NCBI GenBank assembly: GCA_033964015.1 | Contig: CM066920.1 | Span: 7,531,912 to 7,595,911, forward strand | Direction of reading: 5' to 3' | Length of the DNA stretch: 64,000 nucleotides | From: Scolanthus callimorphus | Taxonomy: Eukaryota > Cnidaria > Anthozoa > Actiniaria > Edwardsiidae | Shown here: positions 53,601 to 57,698 of the stretch, piece after piece | Layout of the letters: every line of letters starts with the position of its first letter | Position numbering within the stretch: position 1 is the stretch's first letter | Translations under genes and position numbers: made by a program | The notes under the pieces: model-generated | The model's database searches: none | What the model saw: only the letters and a program-made list of their open reading frames with translations | Told to the model about the DNA's origin: nothing

Positions 53601-53704
53601 CTTTGTTCCAAGTCCACCCCTACACTCTCAACAAGGTTCAGCACTGTCGAGCAGCTGCCTTCCTCAATGGCATCCAGCAAACTACTCTGCTCAGTCACTG
53701 GCAT
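14278..53704 (-). CDS. KIDINS220: Kinase D-interacting substrate of 220 kDa / ARMS (gene-level entry)
   Basis: Eighteen coding exons on the minus strand (start 53704, stop 14278-14280) join in phase to about 1,670 residues; human KIDINS220 is about 1,770. The order is 12 ankyrin repeats (about residues 1-420), a KAP-type P-loop NTPase with Walker A WGSGKS (about 470-475) and Walker B VIVIDGLD (about 776-784), four membrane helices inserted in the NTPase (about 501-522, 524-546, 665-689, 700-728), a SAM-like KIDINS220 domain, a Pro/Ser/acid-rich tail and a C-terminal ETCV. In vertebrates it is a membrane scaffold for Trk/ephrin receptors and protein kinase D; its role in cnidarians is inferred only. 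Every ankyrin exon pairs in order with the vertebrate repeats as I remember them. Weak points are the end of the SAM exon and the frame at 14610-14656. Confidence 0.94.
14610..14656 (-). other. KIDINS220: Candidate 47-bp intron or frame-breaking indel
   Basis: On the minus strand the sequence reads TCCGATGTTG|GTAATGCGGG...GTCGGAAG|GATGGG. Without removal the frame meets TAA at 14643-14645. Removing the 47 bp joins G to GATGG as GGA TGG and continues in the frame of the ETCV end. An intron this short would be unusual. A single-base assembly error or a real truncating variant are the alternatives. Confidence 0.5.
14657..15527 (-). CDS. KIDINS220: KIDINS220 tail exon, Ser/Pro/acid-rich
   Basis: This 871-nt exon has acceptor caatttttttag and starts in phase 0 with [20 protein letters not shown]. 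It is acidic and disordered, with a Lys/Glu-rich segment ([20 protein letters not shown]), three proline runs ([25 protein letters not shown]) and many Ser/Thr. The PPPPSYNSL motif could be a PPxY-like or SH3 ligand, by inference. The preceding exon ends in phase 0, so it joins directly. Confidence 0.85.
16148..16350 (+). mobile_element. TAGACC inverted-repeat element (copy 1)
   Basis: Ends TAGACCAAGTCGGCTAACGG and CCGTTAGCCCGATGTGGTCTA are inverted; long inner arms TCAGATCATGTGATGATTCC and its complement follow. It spans 203 bp and is non-coding. The element at 52211-52403 shares the TAGACC ends and the CAGATCA(T/C)GTG inner arm. Confidence 0.85.
16400..16625 (+). repeat. Dispersed GAGCCAGAGAAA repeat (copy)
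   Basis: It shares with 23600-23820 the ordered motifs CCGCCATT, TTAGCAACA, CCGAGCCAGAGAAA, CATCGGCTGATTT and GAATTCGGTA. This is a repeat family of about 220 bp with no terminal inverted repeat that I can see. Confidence 0.7.
16660..16829 (-). CDS. KIDINS220: KIDINS220 exon, acidic linker
   Basis: This 170-nt exon lies between acceptor tgaattttcag and donor GTTAGT. In the chosen frame it encodes [20 protein letters not shown] and ends [14 protein letters not shown], then splices in phase 0 onto 15527. Another frame is also open but is Leu/Arg-rich and unlike this family's tail. The entry phase requires one base from the previous exon. Confidence 0.7.
16830..18255 (-). other. KIDINS220 intron
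   Basis: A 1.4-kb interval with the fold-back element at about 17440-17630 and a GTGGGGTTCCTGTG segment near 17033, also seen at 18714. A further small exon could be hidden here, because the phase match across this gap depends on a weak donor. Confidence 0.55.
17440..17630 (+). mobile_element. Fold-back repeat, CACTAGGC family (copy 2)
   Basis: TTTTGTTCCGCC at the left and GGCGGGACAGAAAA at the right, with CCTAGTGCG, CCGTCGCGACG and TGCACTAGGCGAAACAGGGC inside. It matches the element at 2589-2773. Confidence 0.7.
18256..18463 (-). CDS. KIDINS220: KIDINS220 exon: SAM-like domain
   Basis: After the acceptor cttcgcag the frame starts [20 protein letters not shown] and continues [20 protein letters not shown] and [17 protein letters not shown], matching the SAM-like region of vertebrate KIDINS220. 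The 5' boundary is good. Three donors are possible (18255, 18263, 18287); only the one after 18256 gives the phase needed by the exon at 16829, but its site (GTTTGT) is weak. The exon joins the NTPase exon at phase 0, so the long Pro/Tyr-rich linker of the vertebrate protein appears to be absent. Confidence 0.85.
18464..19519 (-). other. KIDINS220 intron with duplicated segment
   Basis: It contains two diverged copies of a block of about 140 bp (about 18529-18670 and 18713-18850) that share GGGGT(T/C)CCTGTGGTT, TACCAAGACCA, AATTTCACCG and ATGTTGCCCAAA. Two possible plus-strand exons lie at its end (listed separately). Confidence 0.6.
18824..19130 (+). CDS. Possible nested plus-strand terminal exons, unknown protein
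   Basis: A 34-nt exon at 18824-18857 (acceptor ttattttacag, donor GTAAGT) can join a 99-nt exon at 19032-19130 (acceptor tcaatccccag) in one frame: [11 protein letters not shown] then [20 protein letters not shown], ending NLNQEPS and TGA. The second part looks like a short acidic coiled coil. I do not recognise it, no upstream exons were found, and the first exon overlaps a locally duplicated repeat. It lies antisense inside a KIDINS220 intron. It could be chance. Confidence 0.25.
19520..21513 (-). CDS. KIDINS220: KIDINS220 large exon: KAP NTPase core and membrane segments
   Basis: This 1,994-nt exon encodes 664 residues. Two hydrophobic helices follow HFSRF ([20 protein letters not shown] and [20 protein letters not shown]). 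The family signature [14 protein letters not shown] comes next, then two more helices ([20 protein letters not shown] and [14 protein letters not shown]), Walker [21 protein letters not shown], and the sensor-like [19 protein letters not shown]. The C-terminal part keeps [20 protein letters not shown] and [14 protein letters not shown]. It starts with two bases of a split Asp codon and ends TAC CAG|GTGAGT in phase 0. The acidic insert around [19 protein letters not shown] is longer and less conserved. Confidence 0.96.
21514..23277 (-). other. KIDINS220 intron
   Basis: A 1.8-kb intron. It holds a fragment of the CACTAGGC fold-back family at 22189-22235, a segment at about 22630-22720 resembling the duplicated block at 18640, and the CCCGGG element at 22792-23238. 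No gene was recognised. Confidence 0.65.
22792..23238 (+). mobile_element. CCCGGG-ended element with 8-bp target duplication (copy 1)
   Basis: The element runs from CCCGGGAGGGG to CCCCCCGGG with long G and C runs at the ends. It is flanked by ATGATATG on both sides (22784-22791 and 23239-23246), an 8-bp duplication typical of hAT-type elements. Inside are about seven repeats of CCCTAAAAGATACC. It ends 39 bp before the KIDINS220 exon at 23278. A relative lies at 47765-48118. Confidence 0.85.
23278..23445 (-). CDS. KIDINS220: KIDINS220 exon with Walker A
   Basis: This 168-nt exon encodes [20 protein letters not shown] and then [26 protein letters not shown] is the Walker A of the KAP P-loop NTPase family. 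It joins both neighbours in phase (G|GT and G|AT split codons). Acceptor gttgtttcaag, donor GTAATG. Confidence 0.95.
23600..23820 (+). repeat. Dispersed GAGCCAGAGAAA repeat (copy)
   Basis: It matches 16400-16625 in order: CAGCCGCCATT, CTAGCAACATACCGAGCCAG, CATCGGCTGATTTT, GAATTCGGTACACC, ending near GGCTGACTAGGG. It lies in the short intron between the KIDINS220 exons at 23278 and 23881. Confidence 0.7.
23881..24058 (-). CDS. KIDINS220: KIDINS220 exon: ankyrin repeat 12 and post-ankyrin segment
   Basis: This 178-nt exon encodes [20 protein letters not shown] (ankyrin repeat 12) and then [20 protein letters not shown] followed by PYNID and ILTQIFG, a highly conserved KIDINS220 segment. It starts in phase 0, ends in phase 1, donor GTCAGT. 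Confidence 0.96.
25139..25371 (+). mobile_element. GAGCGGATTTCACATGACTG element (family A, complete)
   Basis: A 233-bp element with ends TAGAGCGGATTTCAGATGAC and GTCATGTGAAATCCGCTCTA. It has the same interior as 13500-13755 (GATTGGCTAGTGATTGCTC, CAATTGCAATTG). Confidence 0.9.
25464..26032 (+). mobile_element. Long-arm inverted-repeat element with CCCTAACAG minisatellite and 10-bp target duplication
   Basis: A 569-bp element flanked by CCCTCGGTTA on both sides (25454-25463, 26033-26042). Terminal arms of about 100 bp include GTCAAGAAATAGGACAGGGA and GAATTTCCCTGTCC...TTCTTGAC, CTAACAGACCTAACA, and GGAAACATTC...ACCTC. The centre (about 25615-25915) is a tandem array of CCCTAACAG, GGACCTAACA and CACCAACAG units. 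A 9-11-bp target duplication with long arms suggests a Mutator-like MITE; this is an inference. Confidence 0.85.
26087..26185 (-). CDS. KIDINS220: KIDINS220 exon: ankyrin repeat 11
   Basis: A 99-nt phase-0 exon encoding [20 protein letters not shown] and then [13 protein letters not shown], one complete ankyrin repeat. Donor GTAAGC, acceptor gtcccttcag. Confidence 0.96.
26186..28821 (-). other. KIDINS220 intron
   Basis: A 2.6-kb intron. It holds a GACCGACGAGCACCGACAGA-type short tandem near 26830-26890, a 24-bp duplication (CTTAAGTACCAACGCTAATT) near 27430, and the element at 27929-28483. A 55-bp duplication covers the splice donor at its 5' end (28740-28849). Confidence 0.65.
27929..28483 (+). 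mobile_element. Inverted-repeat element rich in ATCAATTG
   Basis: Ends CCCGGCGTAACTAATTGAT and ATCAATTAGTTACGCCGGG are inverted over about 19 bp. Both outer regions are packed with TATCAATTG, TTATCAATT and their complements. The 555-bp element has a middle of about 280 bp without the motif. TATCT lies near both borders (TATCT before the left end, AATATCT after the right), but a clean target duplication is not certain. Confidence 0.8.
28740..28849 (-). repeat. KIDINS220: 55-bp tandem duplication including exon end and splice donor
   Basis: 28740-28794 and 28795-28849 are 55-bp copies differing at one noticed base. Each carries the last 28 nt of ankyrin exon 10 (through ACCAACCGA) and a donor, GTAAGT in the exon-proximal copy and GTGAGT in the distal copy. 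Confidence 0.92.
28822..28920 (-). CDS. KIDINS220: KIDINS220 exon: ankyrin repeat 10
   Basis: A 99-nt phase-0 exon encoding [20 protein letters not shown] and [13 protein letters not shown]. The proximal donor GTAAGT gives the phase-0 end; use of the duplicated donor would add 55 nt and shift the frame. Confidence 0.95.
28921..31537 (-). other. KIDINS220 intron
   Basis: A 2.6-kb intron containing the large element at 29174-29908. The remainder is AT-rich, with no gene recognised. Confidence 0.65.
29174..29908 (+). mobile_element. Inverted-repeat element with TTATGCCGTGTTTAGACC ends
   Basis: A 735-bp element with ends TTATGCCGTGTTTAGACCTA and AGGTCTAAACACGGCATAA, and inner TTTACTGCAGTAAAC palindromes in both arms. 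GACC(T/A)CAGTAAA-type motifs recur inside. No coding frame. Confidence 0.85.
31538..31636 (-). CDS. KIDINS220: KIDINS220 exon: ankyrin repeat 9
   Basis: A 99-nt phase-0 exon encoding [20 protein letters not shown] and [13 protein letters not shown]. Acceptor gtttcctacag, donor GTAAGT. It is the first exon downstream of the candidate alternative start exon at 34265-34363. Confidence 0.96.
32292..32420 (+). mobile_element. Short family A element (diverged)
   Basis: TAGAGGGGATTTCAAATGAC at the left and GCAGTCATCCGAAATATCGG at the right, with GTAATTACA palindromes inside. It is the same subtype as 46991-47119 (shared GGTGAAACCAATCGC-type and ATTCTGAATAAA segments). Confidence 0.7.
33015..33347 (+). 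CDS. Unrecognised 110-codon open frame in KIDINS220 intron
   Basis: The frame runs from ATG to TAG with fairly mixed composition (for example [20 protein letters not shown]) and no repeat pattern. It lies antisense in a KIDINS220 intron. I see no splice support, promoter or family, and it may be chance. Confidence 0.12.
   Translation: MSTLNTCSRLSLNEYVQLDQPGACKNRKSDRLFVPHPISCRGVTNGNPYMKYSIDEEMSRKYKAFANKKATYNSTFRLFVKKQKQSRSHALMSTEDMNKIACSVSASFME
34265..34363 (-). CDS. KIDINS220: Candidate alternative first coding exon of KIDINS220
   Basis: On the minus strand ATG at 34363 opens 33 codons ([20 protein letters not shown] then [13 protein letters not shown]) that end exactly at a donor, GTAAATG. 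Phase 0 matches the next exon (ankyrin repeat 9 at 31636). A TATA box lies 175-182 nt upstream. The peptide is basic, with Ser/Thr and no signal sequence. The product would lack ankyrin repeats 1-8. Support is positional and by phase only. Confidence 0.5.
34538..34545 (-). promoter_or_regulatory. KIDINS220: TATA box of candidate internal KIDINS220 promoter
   Basis: The minus strand reads CCCGCTATAAATAACAGC: a canonical TATAAATA with a GC-rich upstream edge. A start site about 30 nt downstream (about 34505-34510) would give a leader of about 145 nt before the ATG at 34363. Confidence 0.45.
35675..36254 (+). mobile_element. Inverted-repeat element with GCAGGGTTCCCA ends
   Basis: GCAGGGTTCCCACGTTTTCA at the left is mirrored by TCAAGGACCCATGGGAACCCTGC at the right. 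Inner arms include CAACCGCAATCGGCTGTATT-type segments, GTTCGCACGTT and GTGCGAACTGT, and repeated TCCATGACTTTC. It spans about 580 bp with TAG at both borders. Confidence 0.75.
37574..37786 (+). mobile_element. Inverted-repeat element with TTACAGGGAATTTCTGCAG ends
   Basis: The left end TTACAGGGAATTTCTGCAGA and right end TCTGCAGAAATTCCCTGTAA are inverted. Inside, a 36-bp unit with CCATGGGAAATCCGAACACT is tandemly repeated twice. It lies 109 bp from the exon at 37896. Confidence 0.82.
37896..37994 (-). CDS. KIDINS220: KIDINS220 exon: ankyrin repeat 8
   Basis: A 99-nt phase-0 exon encoding [20 protein letters not shown] and [13 protein letters not shown]. Acceptor tctatttcag, donor GTGAGG. Confidence 0.96.
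39683..39903 (+). mobile_element. GGGGCCGACCATTTAAC inverted-repeat element
   Basis: Ends GGGGCCGACCATTTAACTTT and AAAGTTAAATGTCGGCCCC, each followed inward by a G or C run (TTTTGAGGGGGGG / CCCCCCCTCAAAA). TAA flanks both sides (39680-39682, 39904-39906). It spans 221 bp and contains GGCCCTTCGGGCC. Harbinger-like by target size. Confidence 0.85.
40424..40677 (+). mobile_element. GAGCGGATTTCACATGACTG element (family A, complete)
   Basis: A 254-bp element nearly identical to 13500-13755: ends TAGAGCGGATTTCACATGAC and GTCATGTGAAAACCGCTCTA. The close similarity suggests recent spread. Confidence 0.9.
40741..40839 (-). CDS. KIDINS220: KIDINS220 exon: ankyrin repeat 7
   Basis: A 99-nt phase-0 exon encoding [20 protein letters not shown] and [13 protein letters not shown]. 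Donor GTAAGG; the acceptor is caatgttaacag. Confidence 0.96.
40840..41648 (-). other. KIDINS220: KIDINS220 intron with tandem partial exon copy
   Basis: An 809-bp intron. Segments at about 41390-41547 and 41560-41671 are diverged tandem copies sharing GGAGACAATGGAC, CCGCTG, TTTGGG and GCCTTACCGTT(C/C)(T/C)CGCTAT. The distal copy includes the last 22 nt of ankyrin exon 6 plus its donor, but no acceptor. Confidence 0.75.
41649..41747 (-). CDS. KIDINS220: KIDINS220 exon: ankyrin repeat 6
   Basis: A 99-nt phase-0 exon encoding [20 protein letters not shown] and [13 protein letters not shown]. Donor GTAAGG, acceptor gattgctttcag. Confidence 0.96.
41748..42576 (-). other. KIDINS220 intron
   Basis: An 829-bp intron. 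A 162-codon frame at 42001-42489 has no family resemblance and crosses the GCGAGGTGACAAGGCGGGGA repeat segment near 42440. No gene is supported. Confidence 0.6.
42577..42675 (-). CDS. KIDINS220: KIDINS220 exon: ankyrin repeat 5
   Basis: A 99-nt phase-0 exon encoding [20 protein letters not shown] and [13 protein letters not shown]. Donor GTAACC, acceptor gttttccgcag. Confidence 0.95.
42720..42890 (+). mobile_element. Inverted-repeat element with CTGGTTCTCACT ends
   Basis: CTGGTTCTCACTGGCAAG at the left is mirrored by AGTGAGAACCAG at the right. CGCAAGCG, TGATTCACACT and their complements repeat inside. It spans about 171 bp and lies 45 bp from the exon ending at 42675. Confidence 0.75.
46022..46283 (+). 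mobile_element. Imperfect inverted-repeat element with TCAAGCGGTGATG arms
   Basis: GCGGTGATGAGATTTGATGA and GAGAGTTGAC at the left are mirrored imperfectly by GAGAGTTGATAAGAG and TTATCAACCCACATCACC at the right. It spans about 262 bp and the borders are approximate. Confidence 0.5.
46991..47119 (+). mobile_element. Short family A element
   Basis: A 129-bp element, TAGAGCGAATTTCACATGAC to GACAGTCATCTGAAATCCACCCTA, with GTAATTAC repeats inside. It is an internally deleted or distinct short subtype shared with 32292-32420. Confidence 0.85.
47232..47482 (+). mobile_element. Inverted-repeat element with AGACCCCGTCCACACGAG ends
   Basis: AGACCCCGTCCACACGAGAC with ACCGGACCGGTAC at the left is mirrored by TGCCGGTCCGGTTTGTACCG and CTCGTGTGAACGGGGTCT at the right. 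Internal GGTACCG and ACACGGGACC motifs recur. It spans 251 bp and lies 92 bp from the exon at 47574. Confidence 0.85.
47574..47672 (-). CDS. KIDINS220: KIDINS220 exon: ankyrin repeat 4
   Basis: A 99-nt phase-0 exon encoding [20 protein letters not shown] and [13 protein letters not shown]. Donor GTATGT, acceptor cctttcaaaag. Confidence 0.96.
47765..48118 (+). mobile_element. CCCGGG-ended element with 8-bp target duplication (copy 2)
   Basis: CCCGGGGGGGTACTCCC to GGGAGTACCCCCCCGGG, flanked by CTTGAAAG on both sides (47757-47764, 48119-48126). Inside are repeats of GGTATAAGAAAGGGGTA. It shares CCCGGG ends, long G/C runs, target size and pyrimidine/purine-rich internal repeats with 22792-23238. 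hAT-like by target size. Confidence 0.9.
48155..48457 (+). mobile_element. Inverted-repeat element with TACTACTCTTCCCAGTAGACC ends
   Basis: A 303-bp near-palindrome: TACTACTCTTCCCAGTAGAC to GTCTACTGGGAAGAGTAGTA, with long inner arms containing GCCGGCGG, TTGATCGCGTGATCA and TACCACGTGATGAGTTGCT. The arms cover most of the element. Confidence 0.88.
48536..48751 (+). mobile_element. Inverted-repeat element with AGCCTGGTGCACA ends
   Basis: AGCCTGGTGCACAGTAGCGA to GTCGCAAGTGTGCACCAGGCT with CGACATAACGACATAAG inner arms. TAA flanks both sides (48533-48535, 48752-48754). 216 bp, Harbinger-like by target size. Confidence 0.88.
48756..49300 (+). mobile_element. Inverted-repeat element with TATGCTAGTCCGAAGGTGAC ends and internal repeats
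   Basis: A 545-bp element with ends TATGCTAGTCCGAAGGTGAC and GTCACCTTCGGACTAGCATA. The left half has two and the right half three repeats of a module of about 75 bp (TCAAGTATCGTTTCCATGAC, then AAGTCACTCGCATTTTTACA, then TATAACTACTTTGGAGTCTT), in opposite orientation on the two sides. It starts 1 bp after the TAA that flanks the preceding element. Confidence 0.88.
50224..50322 (-). CDS. KIDINS220: KIDINS220 exon: ankyrin repeat 3
   Basis: A 99-nt phase-0 exon encoding [20 protein letters not shown] and [13 protein letters not shown]. Donor GTAAGT, acceptor attgctttcag. Confidence 0.96.
50323..52087 (-). other. KIDINS220 intron
   Basis: A 1.8-kb intron with a C run and G run at about 50408-50468, and the element at 50495-50692. 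AT-rich sequence without a recognised gene follows. Confidence 0.65.
50495..50692 (+). mobile_element. AGGCCACCACACAC element (copy 2, diverged)
   Basis: AGGCCACCACACACAGGCCA to TTTTATGTGGCGGCCT, with TTTGTCGCAATACAAATCAT and TCCTGTCAGG-type inner arms shared with 10457-10781. TTA follows the right end; the left target copy is diverged. Confidence 0.8.
52088..52186 (-). CDS. KIDINS220: KIDINS220 exon: ankyrin repeat 2
   Basis: A 99-nt phase-0 exon encoding [20 protein letters not shown] and [13 protein letters not shown]. Donor GTACAG, acceptor tctgcccaacag. Confidence 0.96.
52187..53593 (-). other. KIDINS220 intron
   Basis: A 1.4-kb intron with the element at 52211-52403. The remainder is AT-rich and shows no gene. 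Confidence 0.65.
52211..52403 (+). mobile_element. TAGACC inverted-repeat element (copy 2)
   Basis: TAGACCTCCTCAGCTTG to GCCGAGGAGGTCTA, with inner CCCATTTCAGATCACGTGGC and its complement GCCACGTGATCTGAAATGGG. It spans 193 bp and is related to 16148-16350. It begins 25 bp from the ankyrin exon ending at 52186. Confidence 0.85.
53594..53704 (-). CDS. KIDINS220: KIDINS220 first coding exon: start and ankyrin repeat 1
   Basis: ATG at 53702-53704 opens 37 codons, [20 protein letters not shown] then [17 protein letters not shown], ending at GTAAGT. It parallels the vertebrate N-terminus, which also has a degenerate first repeat. The ATG directly follows tttcttttaag, which can serve as a splice acceptor, so the leader is probably on an upstream exon. 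Confidence 0.93.
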
Positions 53705-54654
53705 CTTAAAAGAAATGGTAAAATGTTTGTATGCCCTGATCAGCATTTTAGGAATGAAGGAAATTATGTAAAAAATAATCAGCTGCTTGTAAAATTCACA
53801 AACTGGAAATGGAATTGCATTGGTAAGTTCTAGAGTGAAGATTTGATAACATAGGAGCCATATTATTGTTTTCAGGTTGTATTCTAGAGTTAACAAATAA
53901 TATTGTCTCTGAACAGTTATCAAAAGGGTGTCAGTGCACCTGCATCTCAGGATTTCTAGTTTTTTTCCAGTGCACCTGCATCTTAGGATTTCTAGTTTTT
54001 TTCCCCATTTTTTTCCTGTCTCTGAGTGTTGGATTTTTTTAAGTGAATAGTTAAACCATTATGATAATGTTTTTTTCTTGAGAGGTTGTCTGAAGTTTTT
54101 AATCTTGTTTTTTGGTGTCTAAGCAAGACACGTCATGCCAGATTAAACATTTTGGGTGTAATATCATCGTTAATCAATAATAATAACTAAGTAATGATTT
54201 CCCAACTCTTCCCTACTTTGCTATGTTATATTATTTTATTGCAAGTCTAGAAGATTGAATAATATGATATAAAGCTGCATTGCTTACACTTGTAAATGGC
54301 CTTATGATTCAGACATCCATTATAATGATATCAATTTACAGAGAATATTAGACAAAATCTTATACTTGAAAGCAAGACTCTTATGGGAGGAAAAAAGGTA
54401 GATTATAAATAAATATATAAATTATACACTTTTTGCAAAAACATTGTCCCAAGTAAAAACATACATACATCCTTTGTTCTCCATTGTTTCAGCTGTCAAA
54501 TTTGACAAGAAGACAAAAGATACATATATATCTAGGGTATCAATGTTTTTGGAAAAAAAGTGTAGATCAGTGTAAAAATGAATGTGAACAGCCACACAAT
54601 GAGGTTCCTGTAGAAGGATCCAAATGGATACAGGGCAGTTTTCTTGTTATGAAT

Positions 54655-54878
54655 ATGAAGAGTAAAATGAAGAAGAAAACCACAACTTCTCACAGATCCA
54701 TGTTAAAAAATTATTATATTTGAAACGTTTCAGTCTTCTACCTTCGTCAGTTAAAAATTTTTAACTGACGAAGGTCTTTTAACTGACAAAGGTCGAAGGC
54801 TGAAATGTTTTAAATATAATAATTTTTTAACATGGATCTGTGAGAAGTTGCGGTTTTCTTCTTCATTTTACTCTTCAT
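54655..54878 (+). mobile_element. Large hairpin repeat with ATGAAGAGTAAAATGAAGAA ends
   Basis: ATGAAGAGTAAAATGAAGAA with AACTTCTCACAGATCCATGT at the left is mirrored by ACATGGATCTGTGAGAAGTT and TTCATTTTACTCTTCAT at the right. The centre has TTAACTGACGAAGGT palindromes. The arms are about 90 bp each, so this is a long fold-back. Confidence 0.82.
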
Positions 54879-55409
54879 CATATAGATTTGAATAGAGTCA
54901 AATGCCAATGGCCAACAGATACAGACTGTACTTTGCAAAATATGTATATGAAGGGCCGAAACGTTCGATTAAATTTGATTTAAGAAAAGTTATGCATTGA
55001 CTGTGGATGCTTGTGAAGAGTATATATATATACCCTATATATATTTCACACAACAAGCATGCATGCTTACTACTCTGCTGTCTAGTGTGGACAAAACTCA
55101 AACAAAATCTTAAAAAGGGTCATTATACAAAGTAAAAAAAAAAAATGACATTCCAAATAATAAATTATCTCTTACACTCTTAGGAAAAATGTGATATGAG
55201 AATGGTATTTTTTAGAAAGGAACACATTAATGACAAAAATGTCATAATATCAAATTTCTATAGACAGCCTTCAAAGTTATTAATACCAAAATAAATCAAA
55301 AACTATCAAATAAATAAGTAAATACAAGCCACCTGTACTGTCCCTGGCATTCAAATACACTTACTGCTATGCAGAGGAAAAAGTTTCATTTTCCAGTTTA
55401 TAGTATTAC

Positions 55410-55521
55410 GGGGAAATATAGCACCAGAAACAATGGACTGTCCAATAATTTTCCCATTTATTTTCCAATGCCCCTATTAAAAGCATTTGGACAGTCCATG
55501 TTTCTGGTGCTATATTTCCCC
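55410..55521 (+). mobile_element. Short hairpin repeat with GGGGAAATATAGCACCAGAA ends
   Basis: GGGGAAATATAGCACCAGAA with ATGGACTGTCCA at the left is mirrored by TGGACAGTCCATGTTTCTGG and TGCTATATTTCCCC at the right. 112 bp, MITE-like. Confidence 0.8.
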
Positions 55522-57234
55522 CTTATGTTCTGATTTTAGGTATGGTAATAGCACTATTCACTATCAACATTACCATTCTAATGCTAATATGCCAACCACA
55601 GTTTGAAAAGCACCTCTTGTTGTGAACCAATCAATCTCTGGTTGGCACATTATTAACAATCGATGATGCTAGAGTGAACTGAACAGTGCTATACACGTCT
55701 GTAGGATACACCTGTCCAAAATTAATTTATTATTTTATATTTTATGATATCTCTGTTCCATTATAGGTATTTAAAAGGAATTTCATTTTTTTAAAGCATG
55801 CAGGATTCAGCTAAATGACCAAAAATTAACAAAAAATCAAAACTTTGGATTTGAGTATCCTTTGCTATGGAATATATGATAAAATTGAAAAGCCTATGGG
55901 TAGGTAATATTTTTGGACTTCAGAGATTAACTAATGAAATAATAATTCAATATTCATCTACCACAAGTTGAAAAAGTAACCTTCCCCAGGATGTTATATT
56001 TATTTGCATTTCAAATTGAATCATTTTCCCTATTGAGCTGAAGTTTCAAATAATTTCCTTAATGTTTAAAGTTTAATTTTGGCTGTTTGTTAACCTTATA
56101 TGATTTATTTTTGCTTTGACTGCACCCATATGTACAATATGTTATTGATAAGTTGTTAGTATAAGTCAGCATGTTTCTCACCTTCTTAAACATTTGTCTT
56201 ATAGGATTTCTTGGAAAGCAAGCCATTGTCTGAATATTCTTAGGATTCCAAAATCTCAGTTAGCGCTGCTTTTTTATAATTACGGAAGTGGGTTTCATTA
56301 GATTTCAAGTATATCTTACAGCGGTCTTTTCAGACAACGAAGATGATCCAGCATTCACAACATATTACACTAATTACAATAAATGTCAGTAAACCAATTG
56401 GGATAATATAATATTATATTTAGATAGAATCACATTACTTTTTCACAGAGATCAGCCTTTTCTTTTTCAGAAAAAAAACAGGATATTCATTTCAATGTAG
56501 TTTTGAAATAATATACAGTAAAATGCAAAACAAAATGGGAATGAGCAAACAATTTGATCAAAACAACATTCAAATGTTATCAGTTACAAAAACATTGCCT
56601 AATTAAGATTTTTGCATCCTCAAGTCATTGAACTCATTGCAACTGAGTCAGAAAGAAAATGCTATCCCTAAGACTAGTCTAATAGTTTCCATTTCTTACC
56701 AGAACAAGGACATGCAGCTTTCCTGTAGGCAAGTGTATCTTACATTAAATCTCTATTCTTTTTTTTAAGAAAATACCTGTCAAGATTTAAAAAGAGAAAG
56801 TACTGAACAAAACTGAACAGAGCAACCTTGGAATAAATAAATAGTTCAACCATTACAGTTTTAGAATTGTACTGTACAGGTACTTGTATGTGAAATGTAC
56901 TAGCATTGACTGGCTTTATGACCATATCTGTATGTAGAATTGTAGAATGACCTAGTTCTAGAAACAACCAGTATCCAACAAGGATGGCCTAACAGTTTTC
57001 AAAGTGGGGGGGGGGGGGGGGGGGAGGGGGGGGGGGGATCATTAGTAAAATTGTATGGCAAGGTGGTGAGGCTGGGTTTAGTGAAAATGAATGAAAACTT
57101 CGCCCTGAGTATCCCCAACCCACCCCTCTAGGAATTTCCAATAAAAAATACAGAGGTTGTATGGGAAATATTATGAGGCATATTCAGAGCTAAAGAGGGC
57201 ACTCCAGCCTTTTGGTGTTGGGGAGGTGTGAATG

Positions 57235-57362
57235 TACCCGGGGTTCAATAGTCTCGAATGTCACTTTGTTTAGTGACCAACCAAGCTCAGCTATCGCTAT
57301 CGAGGCACTGAGCTTGGTTGGTCACTAAACAAAGCGACATCGAGAGTCTGGAACCCAGGGTA
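57235..57362 (+). mobile_element. Hairpin repeat with TACCCGGGGTTC ends
   Basis: TACCCGGGGTTCAATAGTCTCG with CTTTGTTTAGTGACCAACCA at the left is mirrored by TGGTTGGTCACTAAACAAAG and GAGTCTGGAACCCAGGGTA at the right. 128 bp; the inner arms are nearly perfect. Confidence 0.82.
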
Positions 57363-57520
57363 GTGTGAATGAGGCATCATGACAGTAAAACCACCAAAAT
57401 TCTGTGGTTACTTTGTCAAACCCTAAAATCCCATGACAGAAGTCGAGACTTGCCCAAACTCAGGTTATCACAGTCAAAAGACACAGAGATTGCTCCCACG
57501 GAGCCGATTATAATCAATGC

Positions 57521-57698
57521 ATACCTGCCAACTCTGAAAGCTCCAAAATCAGGAGATTGAGTTTGAATACAGCAACTTCATGAGAAAATCACAAGAAATT
57601 TACCCGGGAGATAAAATAATATATGGAAAGTTTCAAAAAAGGAACTAAGGGAAAAAACCGGCAGTCTCCAGCGAAATCTAGGAGAGTTGGCAGGTTAT
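57521..57698 (+). mobile_element. Inverted-repeat element with ATACCTGCCAACTCT ends
   Basis: ATACCTGCCAACTCTGAAAG at the left and AGGAGAGTTGGCAGGTTAT at the right, with CTCC segments inside. About 178 bp, non-coding. Confidence 0.75.
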
